Positions 1 through 8,591 of a stretch of 64,000 nucleotides of DNA are shown here, one piece after another. A program made the position numbers and the translations under genes. This DNA is from Kappaphycus alvarezii (taxonomy: Eukaryota > Rhodophyta > Florideophyceae > Gigartinales > Solieriaceae), in assembly GCA_002205965.3 (NCBI GenBank), contig NADL03000057.1, positions 124,001 to 188,000 of the forward strand, written 5' to 3'. How positions within the stretch are numbered: the first letter of the stretch is position 1; each line of letters opens with the position of its first letter. Under the pieces are notes generated by a model. That model had not been told where the DNA came from. It worked only from the letters and a program-made list of their open reading frames with translations, and made no database searches.

Positions 1-289
1 GCTGATACTTCTTTTTAGTACCGTAGATGGCTTCCAACCGGGGAAACCCAGAAGTGTTTCCAAATCGATAACTGTTTCCCACGATGATGCAATCGTGGGT
101 TCCACAGAGTTGTAGGTAGCAAATTACCGTTCAAGTGGGTGTGCCACCCACTACAGTATACATTCTCACGAATTGCCTCTTTGCGATAATCGGAGTCCAT
201 TCATTTTTTTTTACAGTAACCCTTTTGAATGTTTGTCGAGGTCCTGATTGAGCCGGAATATACAAAATGTTTGCAGTTCAAACCATGAC

Positions 290-1310
290 TTCATTGCGAT
301 AGGCCGTTAGTTCCGGGAGCAGTAAACATAGGGTCCACTTCAGGTTCAGGAGACGAAAGAACAACAGCATTTGCAAGCGGGAACGGGGCACCAAAGAGCA
401 TGATAGTGACCAATGCAACAAAAACAAGTCTCAACGGCATTATGACTGTAAACTCTTCTCGTGCCGGGTGCTGGCTCGAAATTAGGGTAACAAGAGATAT
501 GGATGCCTCGCCGCTGTGGGCAGGAAGGTGGCTGACGGTGGGGAGAGAGGCTGAACTCACTGCAACAGTAAGATACGCGAGTAGCTGAAGAATCCGTCGA
601 TCTCTGCGAATTTGACAGAGTCGAATGGGAAGTGGGGCAGTTGGATTTGTGTTCGTTAAGAATGGACTCCTGGGTGCTCTCGGGGTGGTGGAGCAAAATG
701 GCGGTTGCGGCAGTGCTTCCGAAAATGGAAATAGTTAGGAAATATTCCAAAAGAGAGAGGTACCGCATTTGTGCCACGTTAGAGTATTGCGAATTAGTTT
801 CTATCGCGCGATGGAGGAAAGACGAGCTTCGGGATCTGTGCCATTAAATGACGACAAAATTGTGTTTCTGCTTTGGGAGGCACCCTCTTTAAGGTCAATG
901 CCATTTTTGAGTGCTCCAAGCGAGCCACCGTGCCTGGGATCAGGGAGCTTGTGAAAGGAGTGATCGTAACCTGATAGTACACCGTGGGATCTAAAGTGCT
1001 TTCGGTAATTCATTTCAGATTTGCGCTGCAAAGTCGCAGGAGCACTGGGGGCCGTGCGATAACATTCAGACCGCACCCTATTCGGTTGCTGGCGCTGTTC
1101 TCCCCTTTCAGATGCCCCGTCATGTCACTTGCAAAGTGACTAAAGGTCTTATCACACTGCATTTGGCAAATCGTTTAATTCGTGCCTTCAGCCCAGTTCA
1201 TGTATGCGAAGCCAACTAGTTCTATTCTATCCAAACCGCTCGCTGAACTGTTTCCGCTACTACGCGAAGATCTGCGACTCATCGAGGAGCCCACGCTGCA
1301 ATCCTCAATA
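290..1310 (-). repeat. Segmental duplication, copy 1 (kinase 3' end plus downstream flank)
   Basis: This block holds the last codons and 3' flank of the kinase, about 600 bp of spacer and a small secreted-type ORF. It recurs in inverted orientation at 7815-8092 plus 15549-16075, where element A splits it. Copy 1 has about 270 bp (roughly 757-1027) that copy 2 lacks. The junction has AAAG on both sides, so it is either a deletion between short repeats in copy 2 or an insertion in copy 1. Homology was followed by eye and fades towards 290. Confidence 0.85.
291..440 (-). CDS. Small secreted-type ORF, copy 1
   Basis: Forty-nine codons start at an ATG at 440. The N-terminus MPLRLVFVALVTIMLFGA has the form of a signal peptide: a basic residue, a hydrophobic run, then AFPLANA-like small residues with a likely cleavage after ANA near residue 25. 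A short acidic, proline-rich tail follows. The same ORF is present at 15933-16160 with a longer C-terminus, and the two agree up to the APG near residue 43. The frame is open upstream of the ATG without another start, so this ATG is preferred. An overlapping frame (346-777) is also open in both copies but has no ATG. I do not recognise the family. It may be a real secreted peptide or a chance ORF carried by the duplication. Confidence 0.4.
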   Translation of the reverse strand: MPLRLVFVALVTIMLFGAPFPLANAVVLSSPEPEVDPMFTAPGTNGLSQ

Positions 1311-2530
1311 CTGTACTCAGTTCCCTCCTCCTCACTCTCGATCAAAACGCCCTCCTGTCTTAGCTCTGCAAGCACCTCCTCCTGTGCGACGTCTTCCTCC
1401 GCGTTATTTCGCAATGTATCCCAGTCGATTCCCTTCATCCACGCATGGCTCTTGATCTCATCCAGTTCTAACCGCTCCAATGCGTCCCGATCCAACATCC
1501 CCTCTAACAGCAACCTGGCCTCCTTCCCCACCCAGCTCGGAAACCTCAATTCCTCATTAATAGTCGCATGAAACATCGACGCCGTATCCCTCGATGAAAC
1601 CCCTCGCCCGAATGGGTATTCCCCTGTTAGCAAGACGTACAATGTCACACCCAACGCCCACACATCTGCCGGCGCTCCATATCCTCGCTTCCTCCTCCAG
1701 CCTCCGTTCAGGTGCTCCGGCGACATGTATCTCCGCGTCCCCACGAAAGATGTTGTACGCCCAACAAGCCGGAAGGGTTCCCCGTCATCGGACCCATCGC
1801 TGCTCGACACACTCGATACCGAGCTTCCGTCGTACTCCACATGCATCCTCTTTGCCAACCCAAAGTCCGCCACCTTCACGTGCCCATTCCTATTCAACAG
1901 CAAGTTCCCCAGCTTCATGTCCCTAAACAGAAACCCCATCCGGTGACTCTCCTCCAGTCCAAGTAATGCCTCCGCGAACAAAATCCTCGCAGCACCCTCC
2001 GACAGACGCCCCTTTTGAACACGCCCCAAAACCTCCTTCAAGTCACCGTGCTCCGCAAGTTCTGTCACGAAACACAACCGCCGGTCTGTCTCAAATGCAT
2101 CCACCAGCTTAATGATGAACGAACTCCCCCGTTGCGCAGCTTCCGCAAGCGCCGTGCGCTCTGAAATCAGGTTTTCAAGCCGACCGTCGGACATGTGCGC
2201 ATCCGTTTTCGCAACTGTTTTCATTGCGAACTTCTTTCCGTCTGAGCGCCGTCGCACAAGATACACTGTGCCCACAGCACCGTGACCAAGCTCCCGGTGC
2301 ACAGTATATCGGTCCATGCCGCTGGAGCTGTGCTTAATGGCGACCCGTGCTGCTGTGAGAAAAGCGTCACGGGTTTGAGAGTCCGGAAAGGTGATCTTGA
2401 GACCAGAGAGAGAAGCACGTTGCTTGCCGACCGAGAATGGCCTCGTGTCTTGAGAGAGGATGACGAGCTTGTAGGCATGTTCTGGGTCCTCTGGACAAGT
2501 CCGAGAGATGAGGACTGCGGGGCCGCGCAT
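1175..2530 (-). CDS. Serine/threonine protein kinase, AGC-like, intronless as read
   Basis: This 451-residue kinase should phosphorylate Ser/Thr. The ATP loop GHGAVG is at 82-87, the VAIK-type lysine at K104 (FAMK), the helix-C glutamate probably at E124, the catalytic loop FRDMKLGN at 202-209 with D204, DFG at 222-224, and SPE in place of APE at 270-272. DVWALG follows at 289-294. The usual HRD histidine is Phe; AGC kinases often have YRD here, which supports that group. A Ser/Asp-rich insert lies at 236-252 in the activation segment. The tail (380-451) is acidic then Ser/Arg-rich. Residues 1-65 resemble the second half of a PH domain, so an upstream exon is possible: the minus strand has a pyrimidine-rich run ending CTTCTTCAG at 2565. 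The ATG at 2530 is the first in frame before a stop. Substrate is unknown. Confidence 0.9.
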   Translation of the reverse strand: MRGPAVLISRTCPEDPEHAYKLVILSQDTRPFSVGKQRASLSGLKITFPDSQTRDAFLTAARVAIKHSSSGMDRYTVHRELGHGAVGTVYLVRRRSDGKKFAMKTVAKTDAHMSDGRLENLISERTALAEAAQRGSSFIIKLVDAFETDRRLCFVTELAEHGDLKEVLGRVQKGRLSEGAARILFAEALLGLEESHRMGFLFRDMKLGNLLLNRNGHVKVADFGLAKRMHVEYDGSSVSSVSSSDGSDDGEPFRLVGRTTSFVGTRRYMSPEHLNGGWRRKRGYGAPADVWALGVTLYVLLTGEYPFGRGVSSRDTASMFHATINEELRFPSWVGKEARLLLEGMLDRDALERLELDEIKSHAWMKGIDWDTLRNNAEEDVAQEEVLAELRQEGVLIESEEEGTEYSIEDCSVGSSMSRRSSRSSGNSSASGLDRIELVGFAYMNWAEGTN

Positions 2531-2753
2531 GGTGAGAGTACGTTGTTGCCGAAAAGGAAGGTAACTGAAGAAGAGAAGGAGATGGGGAGATTAGGGAGCA
2601 TAGCGCGAGAACGTCGAGAAGTGTTTGTCTTGTTCATGATGTCGTTGATGGGCTGCTTGATGCAATGTGGTGCTTGAAACTTAGTGTTTGTTAGGTCTGG
2701 TCAGCTAGGTTGAGGTGATCGTAGGCCACTAGGACTGCGAGTTCAAACAGAGG

Positions 2754-2764
2754 TTATATATATT
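2754..2764 (-). promoter_or_regulatory. TATA-like element upstream of the kinase
   Basis: On the minus strand the sequence reads AATATATATAAC, about 225 bp upstream of the kinase ATG at 2530. It is the only clear TATA-like run between the kinase and the gene-poor stretch beyond it. Its position would fit a leader of about 190 nt, or a leader containing a short intron. Confidence 0.4.
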
Positions 2765-4390
2765 CATCCAACTCGGTTCTGCACCAGAGCACATGAGGCA
2801 CTGGCGGAACATCCAATAGATTTGCAGGAGCAAATGGGTTTGGGCAGTTCATTCTATACACGTAAGGGACTTCTGAGCTGTAAGAAGAATTCATGGAGTA
2901 ACGGAAGTGATGCATCAATAAAAGATGGCCATCTTCTCATTGTTGAGTAAGGTGGCCAGGTACTTCATGATGAGAAAAGAGATAATGGCAGCGCCATGAT
3001 GGCGCCATGCCATGGCAGTTGCTGTACAGTACATTAGTGTACAGTACAGTACCGCGCATTACAAACTTGTTTCAAAACGAGAGGAAGTTGAAGGCCTATG
3101 CTGAATGGGGTGGAATTTCTGCAGCCTGTAAAATCAGAGATGAGGGGCAGCTCCGTAAACAAACCAGTAGCACTGATTGGTGGATCCGTAGCCAGTATGA
3201 GTGTTAGTAGATGGCCTTGGTGGTGAGACTCTCTGCACAATTTGGACACAATTACCCAATGAGGGAAGGCTAGATGGCATTTCAGTCTGGCAGTAAATTA
3301 AAAAACAAACTAAAACAGAAAACAGCTGTGGCGTAGAAAATCAAATTTGTACTGCTGCGCTGTATTGTAAAAGACCCACATACAGTATGGGCCTCGGCGT
3401 GAGGTTGACTTGATACCAATATTTTGATGTCCACCATTATGGAGCTGCTCATTGGATGCTGCCTTGGTGATGAGTCCATGGGATTGGACGGCTCTTCATA
3501 AATTACTTATATTTACTGAATATAGTGCAATCCATTAAATGATTGCTAGCTGGATTGAGGTATTTCTAGCCCTTTCTCCTCTAATCGGAATAAGCCGCAG
3601 TAAGTTTCTTGGTCGAAGAGATGCGGTTATCGAATTCATTAGCGGGGAAAACTGGGGGGAAGAAATCTTTACGGTAGTAGGAGTAAGTACTCAGAGGCGC
3701 CAAGGAGGTTGAGGAAACTTGGGGTGTTTTCATGATTGAAAAATAGGTTCGCTTGCGTTTATTAACTCATCTCTCCATGCATCTTTATCTGCCCCCCCTG
3801 TATAGTCTTCGGAAAATAGCCGTCCTGCATCCCTAATCAGTAAAGCACGTTAATTTCCCCCCCTCTTTAACTGGCGTCACTGTAGGGAGTGGCCCTACTT
3901 TCCAAATATTTTTCACTGGGGTTCATTAACTGTACCACACAAGCTGCCTGATACCCAGTCTATTCATATGGTATTGCTAAACTAGCATTCCAAATATTAG
4001 ACTACCTAAACTTTTCCCCCTTACAGTACATACGATACATCGGATAGGTTTCTAAGTTGTAAATGATCCTCAGTATAGATGGATCGTCAAAGGGCAGCGA
4101 TACCTTCAAAACGCTTGTGTTTCCGCCCCCGAACATTATGCGACAGCTCAGTCGACATCTGCTGTTCTTTTTCTTATACGTATCTATTTTTTTGCACTGT
4201 AACAATTTGAATCCTTGCTTGCAGTACTGAGCACATCGCATCGGCAAGAATCGGAAACGGGTCAAGTTTACAGAAGCTTGTCACTCCTCGAGGGTTAGAC
4301 CTCCCGATGAGCCAGGTGGACCAGTTGTGCCAAAGTACGGCATTCTATAGACGGCTACGTTTGAAGTAATTAATTTTATTCCGAATCAAG
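2765..4390. other. Gene-poor spacer
   Basis: I see no convincing gene here. The stretch holds a cluster of overlapping GTACAGTAC-type palindromes at about 3023-3052. At 3655-3720 there is a scrap resembling the upstream region of the repeated GEAG gene (compare 44735-44800 and 54120-54190). One arm of a 70-bp inverted repeat lies at 3792-3864. A 71-codon ORF that begins at 4391 with a fair start context (CAAGATGG) has no recognisable content. Confidence 0.5.
3792..3864. repeat. Inverted repeat, left arm
   Basis: About 70 bp here match the reverse complement of 7229-7298. The best core is about 40 bp, including GATTAGGGATGCAGGACGGC in the right arm. The arms are 3.4 kb apart and enclose a truncated LINE and the zinc-finger gene. 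Homology does not continue clearly outward or inward, so these are more likely two copies of a dispersed repeat than transposon termini. Confidence 0.7.
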
Positions 4391-4693
4391 ATGGCTGATG
4401 TGGGTTATTCAAAGGCCACATACGAATTACCGTTGACCATTCTGCAGCATGCTGTTCGCCATAGTGTCAGATTTTTACCTTCACAGTGGAAGAACCAAAC
4501 GAGGAAGCCACACTTTACATACTTTCAGACAAATAAGCTGTGCAGTACCGTGGCGACTATGTGTCGATTCAAAGACGATCTTGAGAAAGCCTGGTTTAGG
4601 TGTTAACCTGAAAATGAAGGGGGTTTCTTAAGGCATTTGATGGCATTCAATGGCAGGGGGGCTCTCTTGGGGGGAATTTTTGGGTTATTTTAA

Positions 4694-5223
4694 GGGGAAA
4701 AGGTTTCGGTGTTTTACTCTTGGAAGATATATCTGGTCTATCCCATGGTTTTCAAGACAACCGCATTCAACTCAAAAAGTTGTATATCGACACAGTAATG
4801 GGGAAGGAACTACGCTCCCTAAAATGCTACCTTCAGGCCAGCCATCAAGCAGGCCGCATTGGACATGACGGCTGCTGCGGCGTGCCTTTGCATCAAAACC
4901 CCCCGAACCTTTCCGTACGTCTCCAGTGCCCTCACGGCCACGTTCCTTGCCACGTCATTTAGCACTGCACATGCATCCGGGTGCCACCCTCCAAGAGTGG
5001 AGATTGGCACAGGCACGAGCCTACCTCTGGTGGAGGTCGCGATAAAGGATTGATATCTTCTCTGCTTTGCATTTCGCGCCGCATTCAGAGAGAACATCGG
5101 GTTGAAGGCCCTCACTCTCCTGTTGGAGGGGAGCGAGGGGATTCACCAAGGTAACATCAAAAAAGTCGGTCCCTCCGCTGCTTCCCATTGCCTGGATATC
5201 TGGTCTCGTGCGGTGGAGACCAT
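4694..5223 (-). mobile_element. 5'-truncated LINE insertion with 11-bp target duplication
   Basis: This 530-bp non-LTR retrotransposon copy runs 5' to 3' on the minus strand. It is flanked by GGTTATTTTAA at 4683-4693 and again at 5224-5234. The flanks join into the reading frame of the repeated GEAG gene (GEFLGYF upstream, FNAWKMWS downstream), so that gene was the target. The 3' tail (about 4694-4818) has no poly(A). It carries the family tail with the AAAACACC-type motif, shared with 16799-16943 and several short copies. The 5' part encodes the last portion of the LINE polymerase (4819-5115). Confidence 0.85.
4819..5115 (-). pseudogene. LINE reverse-transcriptase ORF, C-terminal fragment
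   Basis: Ninety-eight codons match the C-terminal end of a LINE polyprotein. The motif STLGGWHPDA is followed by a helix-rich stretch and RHAAAAVMSNAACL, the usual ending downstream of the RT thumb in this LINE group. No RT catalytic motif remains because the insertion is 5' truncated. The stop near 4819 is the natural ORF end, since the larger copy at 16944 has the same final nucleotides next to the shared 3' tail. It is a non-functional remnant. Confidence 0.7.
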
Positions 5224-5491
5224 GGTTATTTTAATGCATGGAAGATGTGGTCTTGGGGGTCTTACTGCTTGAGAGATATGGTGGTAAATCCTATCACTTC
5301 ATTCTAGATGTCTTCAAAAATTCGGGCTCTGAAAGTTTCAGATACAACGTGTCCCGGACAGTCAGTCCTCCAGACGATTGACGTTCAGAAACCTCCAGGG
5401 TGGCTAAGGCAATGTGGCCATATGGTTGTCTGTGACTGGGTGACTTTACGGCATTGAAATATGTTGTGGCTCACAGTGGCCGGTGTCCTGT

Positions 5492-5602
5492 GGCCACAAA
5501 TTATGGTCCCGAGAGCCATGTACAGTACCGTACATGGCCACAAATTCGGGATACGAGAGCCATGTACAGTACTGTGCATGGCTCTGAGCCACAAATGGCG
5601 TG
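5492..5602. repeat. Tandem 44-bp repeat carrying two long palindromes
   Basis: Two and a half units begin GGCCACAAATT at 5492 and 5536, with a partial third at 5587. Each unit contains a palindrome centred on a TACAGTACYGTAC-type core: 5516-5537 (22 bp, one mismatch pair) and 5556-5585 (30 bp, one mismatch pair). They lie about 140 bp upstream of the TATA box of the zinc-finger gene. The same core occurs singly near 3040 and 7482. Confidence 0.85.
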
Positions 5603-5724
5603 TGCTGCACAACAGTACAGTAGAGGCGCCTCAAAACAGGCGAATAGGGGGGTCTAAGGGCTACTTTTTATGTTTTGCTAGGAATTTAGTAGCAATTTGT
5701 GCGTTTTAGTAATTTGCGAATCTC

Positions 5725-5734
5725 TATATAAAGG
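5725..5734 (+). promoter_or_regulatory. TATA box of the zinc-finger gene
   Basis: TATATAAAGG stands 380 bp upstream of the first in-frame ATG (6104). A transcript starting about 30 bp downstream would have a leader containing a C/A-rich minisatellite and two tandem hairpins. Confidence 0.6.
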
Positions 5735-5784
5735 CTGGTCGACCGGGGTGTGAGCCTCGACCGACAAGAACAAGCCAGTACCAC

Positions 5785-5892
5785 ATCCAAAACCCACAAA
5801 CCCCACATCCAAAACCCCACCCAAAACCCCACATCCAAAACCTCCACTCCAAAACCCCCACACCCAAAACCTCCACATCCAAAAACCCCTCC
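5785..5892 (+). repeat. C/A-rich minisatellite
   Basis: Imperfect repeats of CCACATCCAAAACC lie in the presumed 5' leader. If translated in the frame of the downstream gene they give a Thr/Pro/Lys-rich run, but no ATG precedes them in that frame. Confidence 0.8.
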
Positions 5893-5928
5893 AAACGTTG
5901 CCGTCCGACTCCTTGTTGTCCTTAGGCA

Positions 5929-6060
5929 GTGGTGTCCCTTGTCTCCTTGGACTTACGGTGTGCATACCGAAGTTCAAGGGGCAATACCCATTATACTGCA
6001 GGTGTCCCTTGTCTCTTTGGACTTTCGGTGCTTAGCTCGAAGTTCAAGGGGCAATACCCT
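5929..6060 (+). repeat. Two tandem copies of a 72-bp hairpin unit in the leader
   Basis: Units start at 5929 and 6001 with GTGTCCCTTGTCTC and end in AAGTTCAAGGGGCAATACCC. Within each, CTTGGACTT pairs with AAGTTCAAG around a short loop; in the first unit CGGT/ACCG extends the stem. Both copies keep the pairing although loop sequences differ. A leader RNA structure upstream of the ATG at 6104 is possible. Confidence 0.7.
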
Positions 6061-6103
6061 CAGTGACTGCTATACTCTAAAAACCTTCCTGGAACTTCGA
6101 GGA

Positions 6104-6756
6104 ATGGTTGGAGGGTTAAGGAAGCCACTACGCACCCCGAAGGATCATCAAAGGTATCAGGAACTCCGTCGGAGGGAAGAAAGGGAAGGCCTCGTCAACA
6201 GATCTACCGAAGGGGAGAGCTCTGCCATCACAGCTTACCCTAGGCATCCCCTTATTGACGACGAGGCCGAGGAGGGGTCCGAAGAATCCGAACAGGTCTC
6301 CATCCGGAACGGGTCTCCTTCCCAAGCCTCTAGCTACTCAAGACAACCCCCTCGCTCTGCACAGCCTTCGTCCCGTCCGTCGCACCGTACAACCGCCCTT
6401 GGGTCCTCTTCCGTGGCTACTTCCTCCCGGGCCCAGGCCCGCATTGACCTTGTCTGTACCACAGCTTTTAAAGTCGCAACAGACAGGGAGAAAGGGAGAG
6501 GAATAAGAAAGGCAAAAAGCCTAAGTTTCACTGTCGCATCTGCGACATCGAGTTCGTCAGTTCCGGACAAAAAGCTGTGCACGAGGCTGGTGGGAGGCAC
6601 CAAAGGGCAGAACAAAGGTTAAGGGAAAGCAAGGATCCTCCGCGGTGTACTGATTGCGACATTACCTTCGCCCAGGAGATCGACCTAGAGACTCATCTGC
6701 GCAGTAACAAGCACCGTAGGAGAGCTTCCTTTCTCGGCGAGAAGAGACGTAATTAG
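6104..6756 (+). CDS. C2H2 (U1-type) zinc-finger protein; frame changes once
   Basis: The product has a charged, Ser/Arg-rich N-terminal region and two C-terminal zinc fingers. Each finger has spacing C-x2-C-x12-H-x5-H: CRIC...HEAGGRH from 6534 and CTDC...HLRSNKH from 6646. Long-linker fingers of this U1/JAZ type usually bind RNA or double-stranded RNA; that is family knowledge, not shown here. The region 6104-6480 (residues with TPKDHQRYQELRRREE and an acidic Ser-rich middle) reads in one frame. The fingers read two bases on, from 6470 to the stop at 6754-6756. A stop at about 6465-6467 separates them, so either a short intron lies between about 6430 and 6500, or there is an indel. The first in-frame ATG (6104) is chosen. 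The gene is followed at once by an A-rich tract. Confidence 0.7.
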
Positions 6757-6769
6757 AGTATTTTATTGA

Positions 6770-6890
6770 ACTAAAAAACAACAGAAAAAAAAGAAAACAA
6801 AAGAAAAAAAAAAGAAAAAAAAAAAAAAAAGAAAAAAAAAAAGAAAACAAACAAAAAAAAAGAAAACAAACAAACAAAATAAAATTAGAA
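6770..6890 (+). repeat. Degenerate poly(A)-like tract
   Basis: About 120 bp are almost pure A with scattered G and C, starting some 15 bp after the zinc-finger stop codon. It could be a decayed poly(A) tail of a retrocopy or a simple-sequence expansion. TTTTATTGAACT precedes it. Confidence 0.8.
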
Positions 6891-6997
6891 GCCCTCAAAT
6901 AGAGGTGCGAAAGAAAAACAGAACCCCTTCCAGTGCTTAACAGAAAAATAGCACTATTAAAATAGCTGCAAACGTGCAGCTTTGGCATTTATCTTCG

Positions 6998-7198
6998 TCA
7001 TACAGCCTGGTAAGAAACGCCATGCTCTCCCTCGTACTTAAGAACTCGTAAAGATTTCCCGTTCCAAGAAACGCCAATCAGCTTCTCCATCTTGTTTCCT
7101 GGGTTCATAAATACAAGCTTAGATTTTATGCCAAATACTGTATATTTTGGGGTGCTGGCAAAGTTACCCCATACACTCATTTCTACATTTCTTTCCAA
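6998..7198 (-). CDS. Unrecognised 66-codon ORF
   Basis: An ATG-started ORF with ordinary, soluble-looking composition (for example GVSWNGKSLRVLKYEGEHG). I find no domain, repeat or second copy in the window. It lies between the A-rich tract and the right inverted-repeat arm. Coding status is uncertain. Confidence 0.2.
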   Translation of the reverse strand: MERNVEMSVWGNFASTPKYTVFGIKSKLVFMNPGNKMEKLIGVSWNGKSLRVLKYEGEHGVSYQAV

Positions 7199-7814
7199 TG
7201 CTTTGCTAGGTTAGGGTGTTGCACCAAAAGGGGGGGGAATTGGGGTGCTTCACTGATTAGGGATGCAGGACGGCTATTTTCTGAAGACTAGGGGGGACAG
7301 GTCTGTGTATTTGAGAGTGAAAAACATGGCGCTCTGCTATTGGGTGTGTCATTTAGGACACGTACCGATAGCAAGGACAACCCATTTCTCATCCTCTCTC
7401 TAAACTGCAGAACTCCCTAAAAGGTTTGTCCAATAACTTGTTACCATGGACAGAATTCGGGAGGCTTGGCTATGCGTCAATGTACAGTACTGTACTTAGG
7501 CACACGCCTGTCGGTTAATAACCGCCCCTGCCCCTAGATTAATTTATAAAGCACCAAAGCATACCCCTGTACTACGCTTAGCTTGTGCGCAAGACTGATG
7601 CATTTAGAGACAGAGGGAATCAACGGACTGCCTCACTTCTACGCCGTTTCATCCAATTTCTAAACATATCCTCAGCACGAGGCAGATACAACCTTTCAAC
7701 TATCATCGCTCCATACAGGACCACGTACCTGGAGCGTGAAATAGCACAATGCAGTTCATCATCAATATCATGAGGCATATAAACACTCCTCGATTATCCC
7801 GGATCATTTTCAAA
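7199..7814. other. Spacer with right inverted-repeat arm
   Basis: Holds the arm at 7229-7298 (partner 3792-3864) and a TGTACAGTACTGTAC-type palindrome near 7482. A 62-codon ORF at 7585-7773 shows nothing recognisable. No gene is supported. Confidence 0.5.
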
Positions 7815-8092
7815 CAGGAAGCAGTGTCAAACGAGAGGGAGGGGTCATAATAGAAAGTAATCAGTAGGGAACTGAGAGCAGTATTGAAGGTTGCAGCGTG
7901 TGCTCCTCGATGAGTTGCAGATCTTCGCGTAGTAGCAGAAACAGTTCAGCAAGAGGCTTGGATAGAATAGAACTAGTTGGTTTCGGCTACATGAACTGGA
8001 CTGAAGGCACGAGTTACACGATTTGTCAAGTGCAATGAGTTAACACCTTCAGTCACTTTGCAAGTGACTTGACGGGGCATCTGAAAGGGGAG
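7815..8092 (+). pseudogene. Duplicated 3' end of the kinase gene
   Basis: This is a second copy, in inverted orientation, of the kinase C-terminal codons and 3' flank. From about 7883 the translation follows the kinase tail: CSV-SSMS-RSSRSS, then GLDRIELVGF-YMNW-EGT, with several substitutions and loss of the original stop. The 3' flank, including CAGTCACTTTGCAAGTGAC and GGGGCATCTGAAAGGGGAG, is nearly identical to 1100-1165. Similarity weakens upstream of 7870. No catalytic domain is present. It ends at the 5-bp duplication GGGAG (8088-8092) of element A. Confidence 0.85.
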
Positions 8093-8492
8093 CGATGAGC
8101 GCAAATTCGCACACGAAAAAATTTAGATGAGGACCATAATTGTATACAGTATTGGAACTGGGAAGATATTTTTACAGTTTTTGAATTTGCAAGATATTTT
8201 TAATTTGGGTGAGTGTGGCAAATTCATCGGTTGATTTTTTATTTTAGGACACGCTGTCATAGTGGATGTCAGTACAGTTCTAGGTTGTGGGTGATACTAC
8301 GAGTGACTCTGAAAGGTCTATATTGGCCACATCAATTCCCACCCCTGGCCGATGGGGCTGGCATGGGTATGGCACCTAGATATTTACCTTGAGGAAATAT
8401 CTTCTAATGGTCTCTCTGGTTCACACGATTCCGTGAATGCGTTTTATGGTATTTAGTATGTTTGATTGAGACTTTAGGATTAGCCGAAAGGT

Positions 8493-8500
8493 CTATATAA
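8493..8500 (+). promoter_or_regulatory. TATA box in the LTR
   Basis: CTATATAA in the context GAAAGGTCTATATAAGCTGAG, kept at the matching place in the LTR at 33156-33590 and, less exactly, at 22011 and 60189. Confidence 0.65.
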
Positions 8501-8533
8501 GCTGAGTAAAGTGCTTCCTCTTGAGAGTCAAGC

Positions 8534-8591
8534 AAGTTGGCAGACAACTTCAGGTCAAGCTCCGAGTAGTAGGAAGTTGAGAGTCAACTTC
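8534..8591 (+). ncRNA. Twin hairpins at the start of the element RNA
   Basis: Hairpin 1 is AAGTTG-gcaga-CAACTT (8534-8550, one extra G in the loop side). Hairpin 2 is GAAGTTGA-gag-TCAACTTC (8573-8591). The right arm of 1 (CAACTTC) can instead pair with the left arm of 2 (GAAGTTG), giving an alternative fold. The pair recurs in the LTRs at 15280-15335, 33365-33430 (reverse) and 46433-46492, and partly at 22230, 35060 and 60410. It is not a gene; it is a candidate packaging, dimerisation or translation signal. Confidence 0.6.

Noticed and set aside
346-777. 143-codon minus-strand frame overlapping the small secreted-type ORF, open in both duplicates
   Set aside because: It has no ATG start in either copy, and its openness can follow from the high similarity of the copies.
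1182-1966. Several plus-strand ORFs of 73-129 codons
   Set aside because: They lie wholly opposite the kinase coding sequence, have skewed Ser/Pro composition and show no signals of their own.
5460-5610. Possible CRISPR-like array in the 44-bp tandem repeat
   Set aside because: The units are adjacent, without unique spacers, only two and a half copies, in a eukaryotic context.
6662-6988. 108-codon Phe-rich minus-strand ORF
   Set aside because: It is the antisense of the A-rich tract; the poly-Phe is a by-product of T runs.
7585-7773. 62-codon ORF as an upstream part of the duplicated kinase
   Set aside because: Apart from KTDA it does not follow the kinase sequence.
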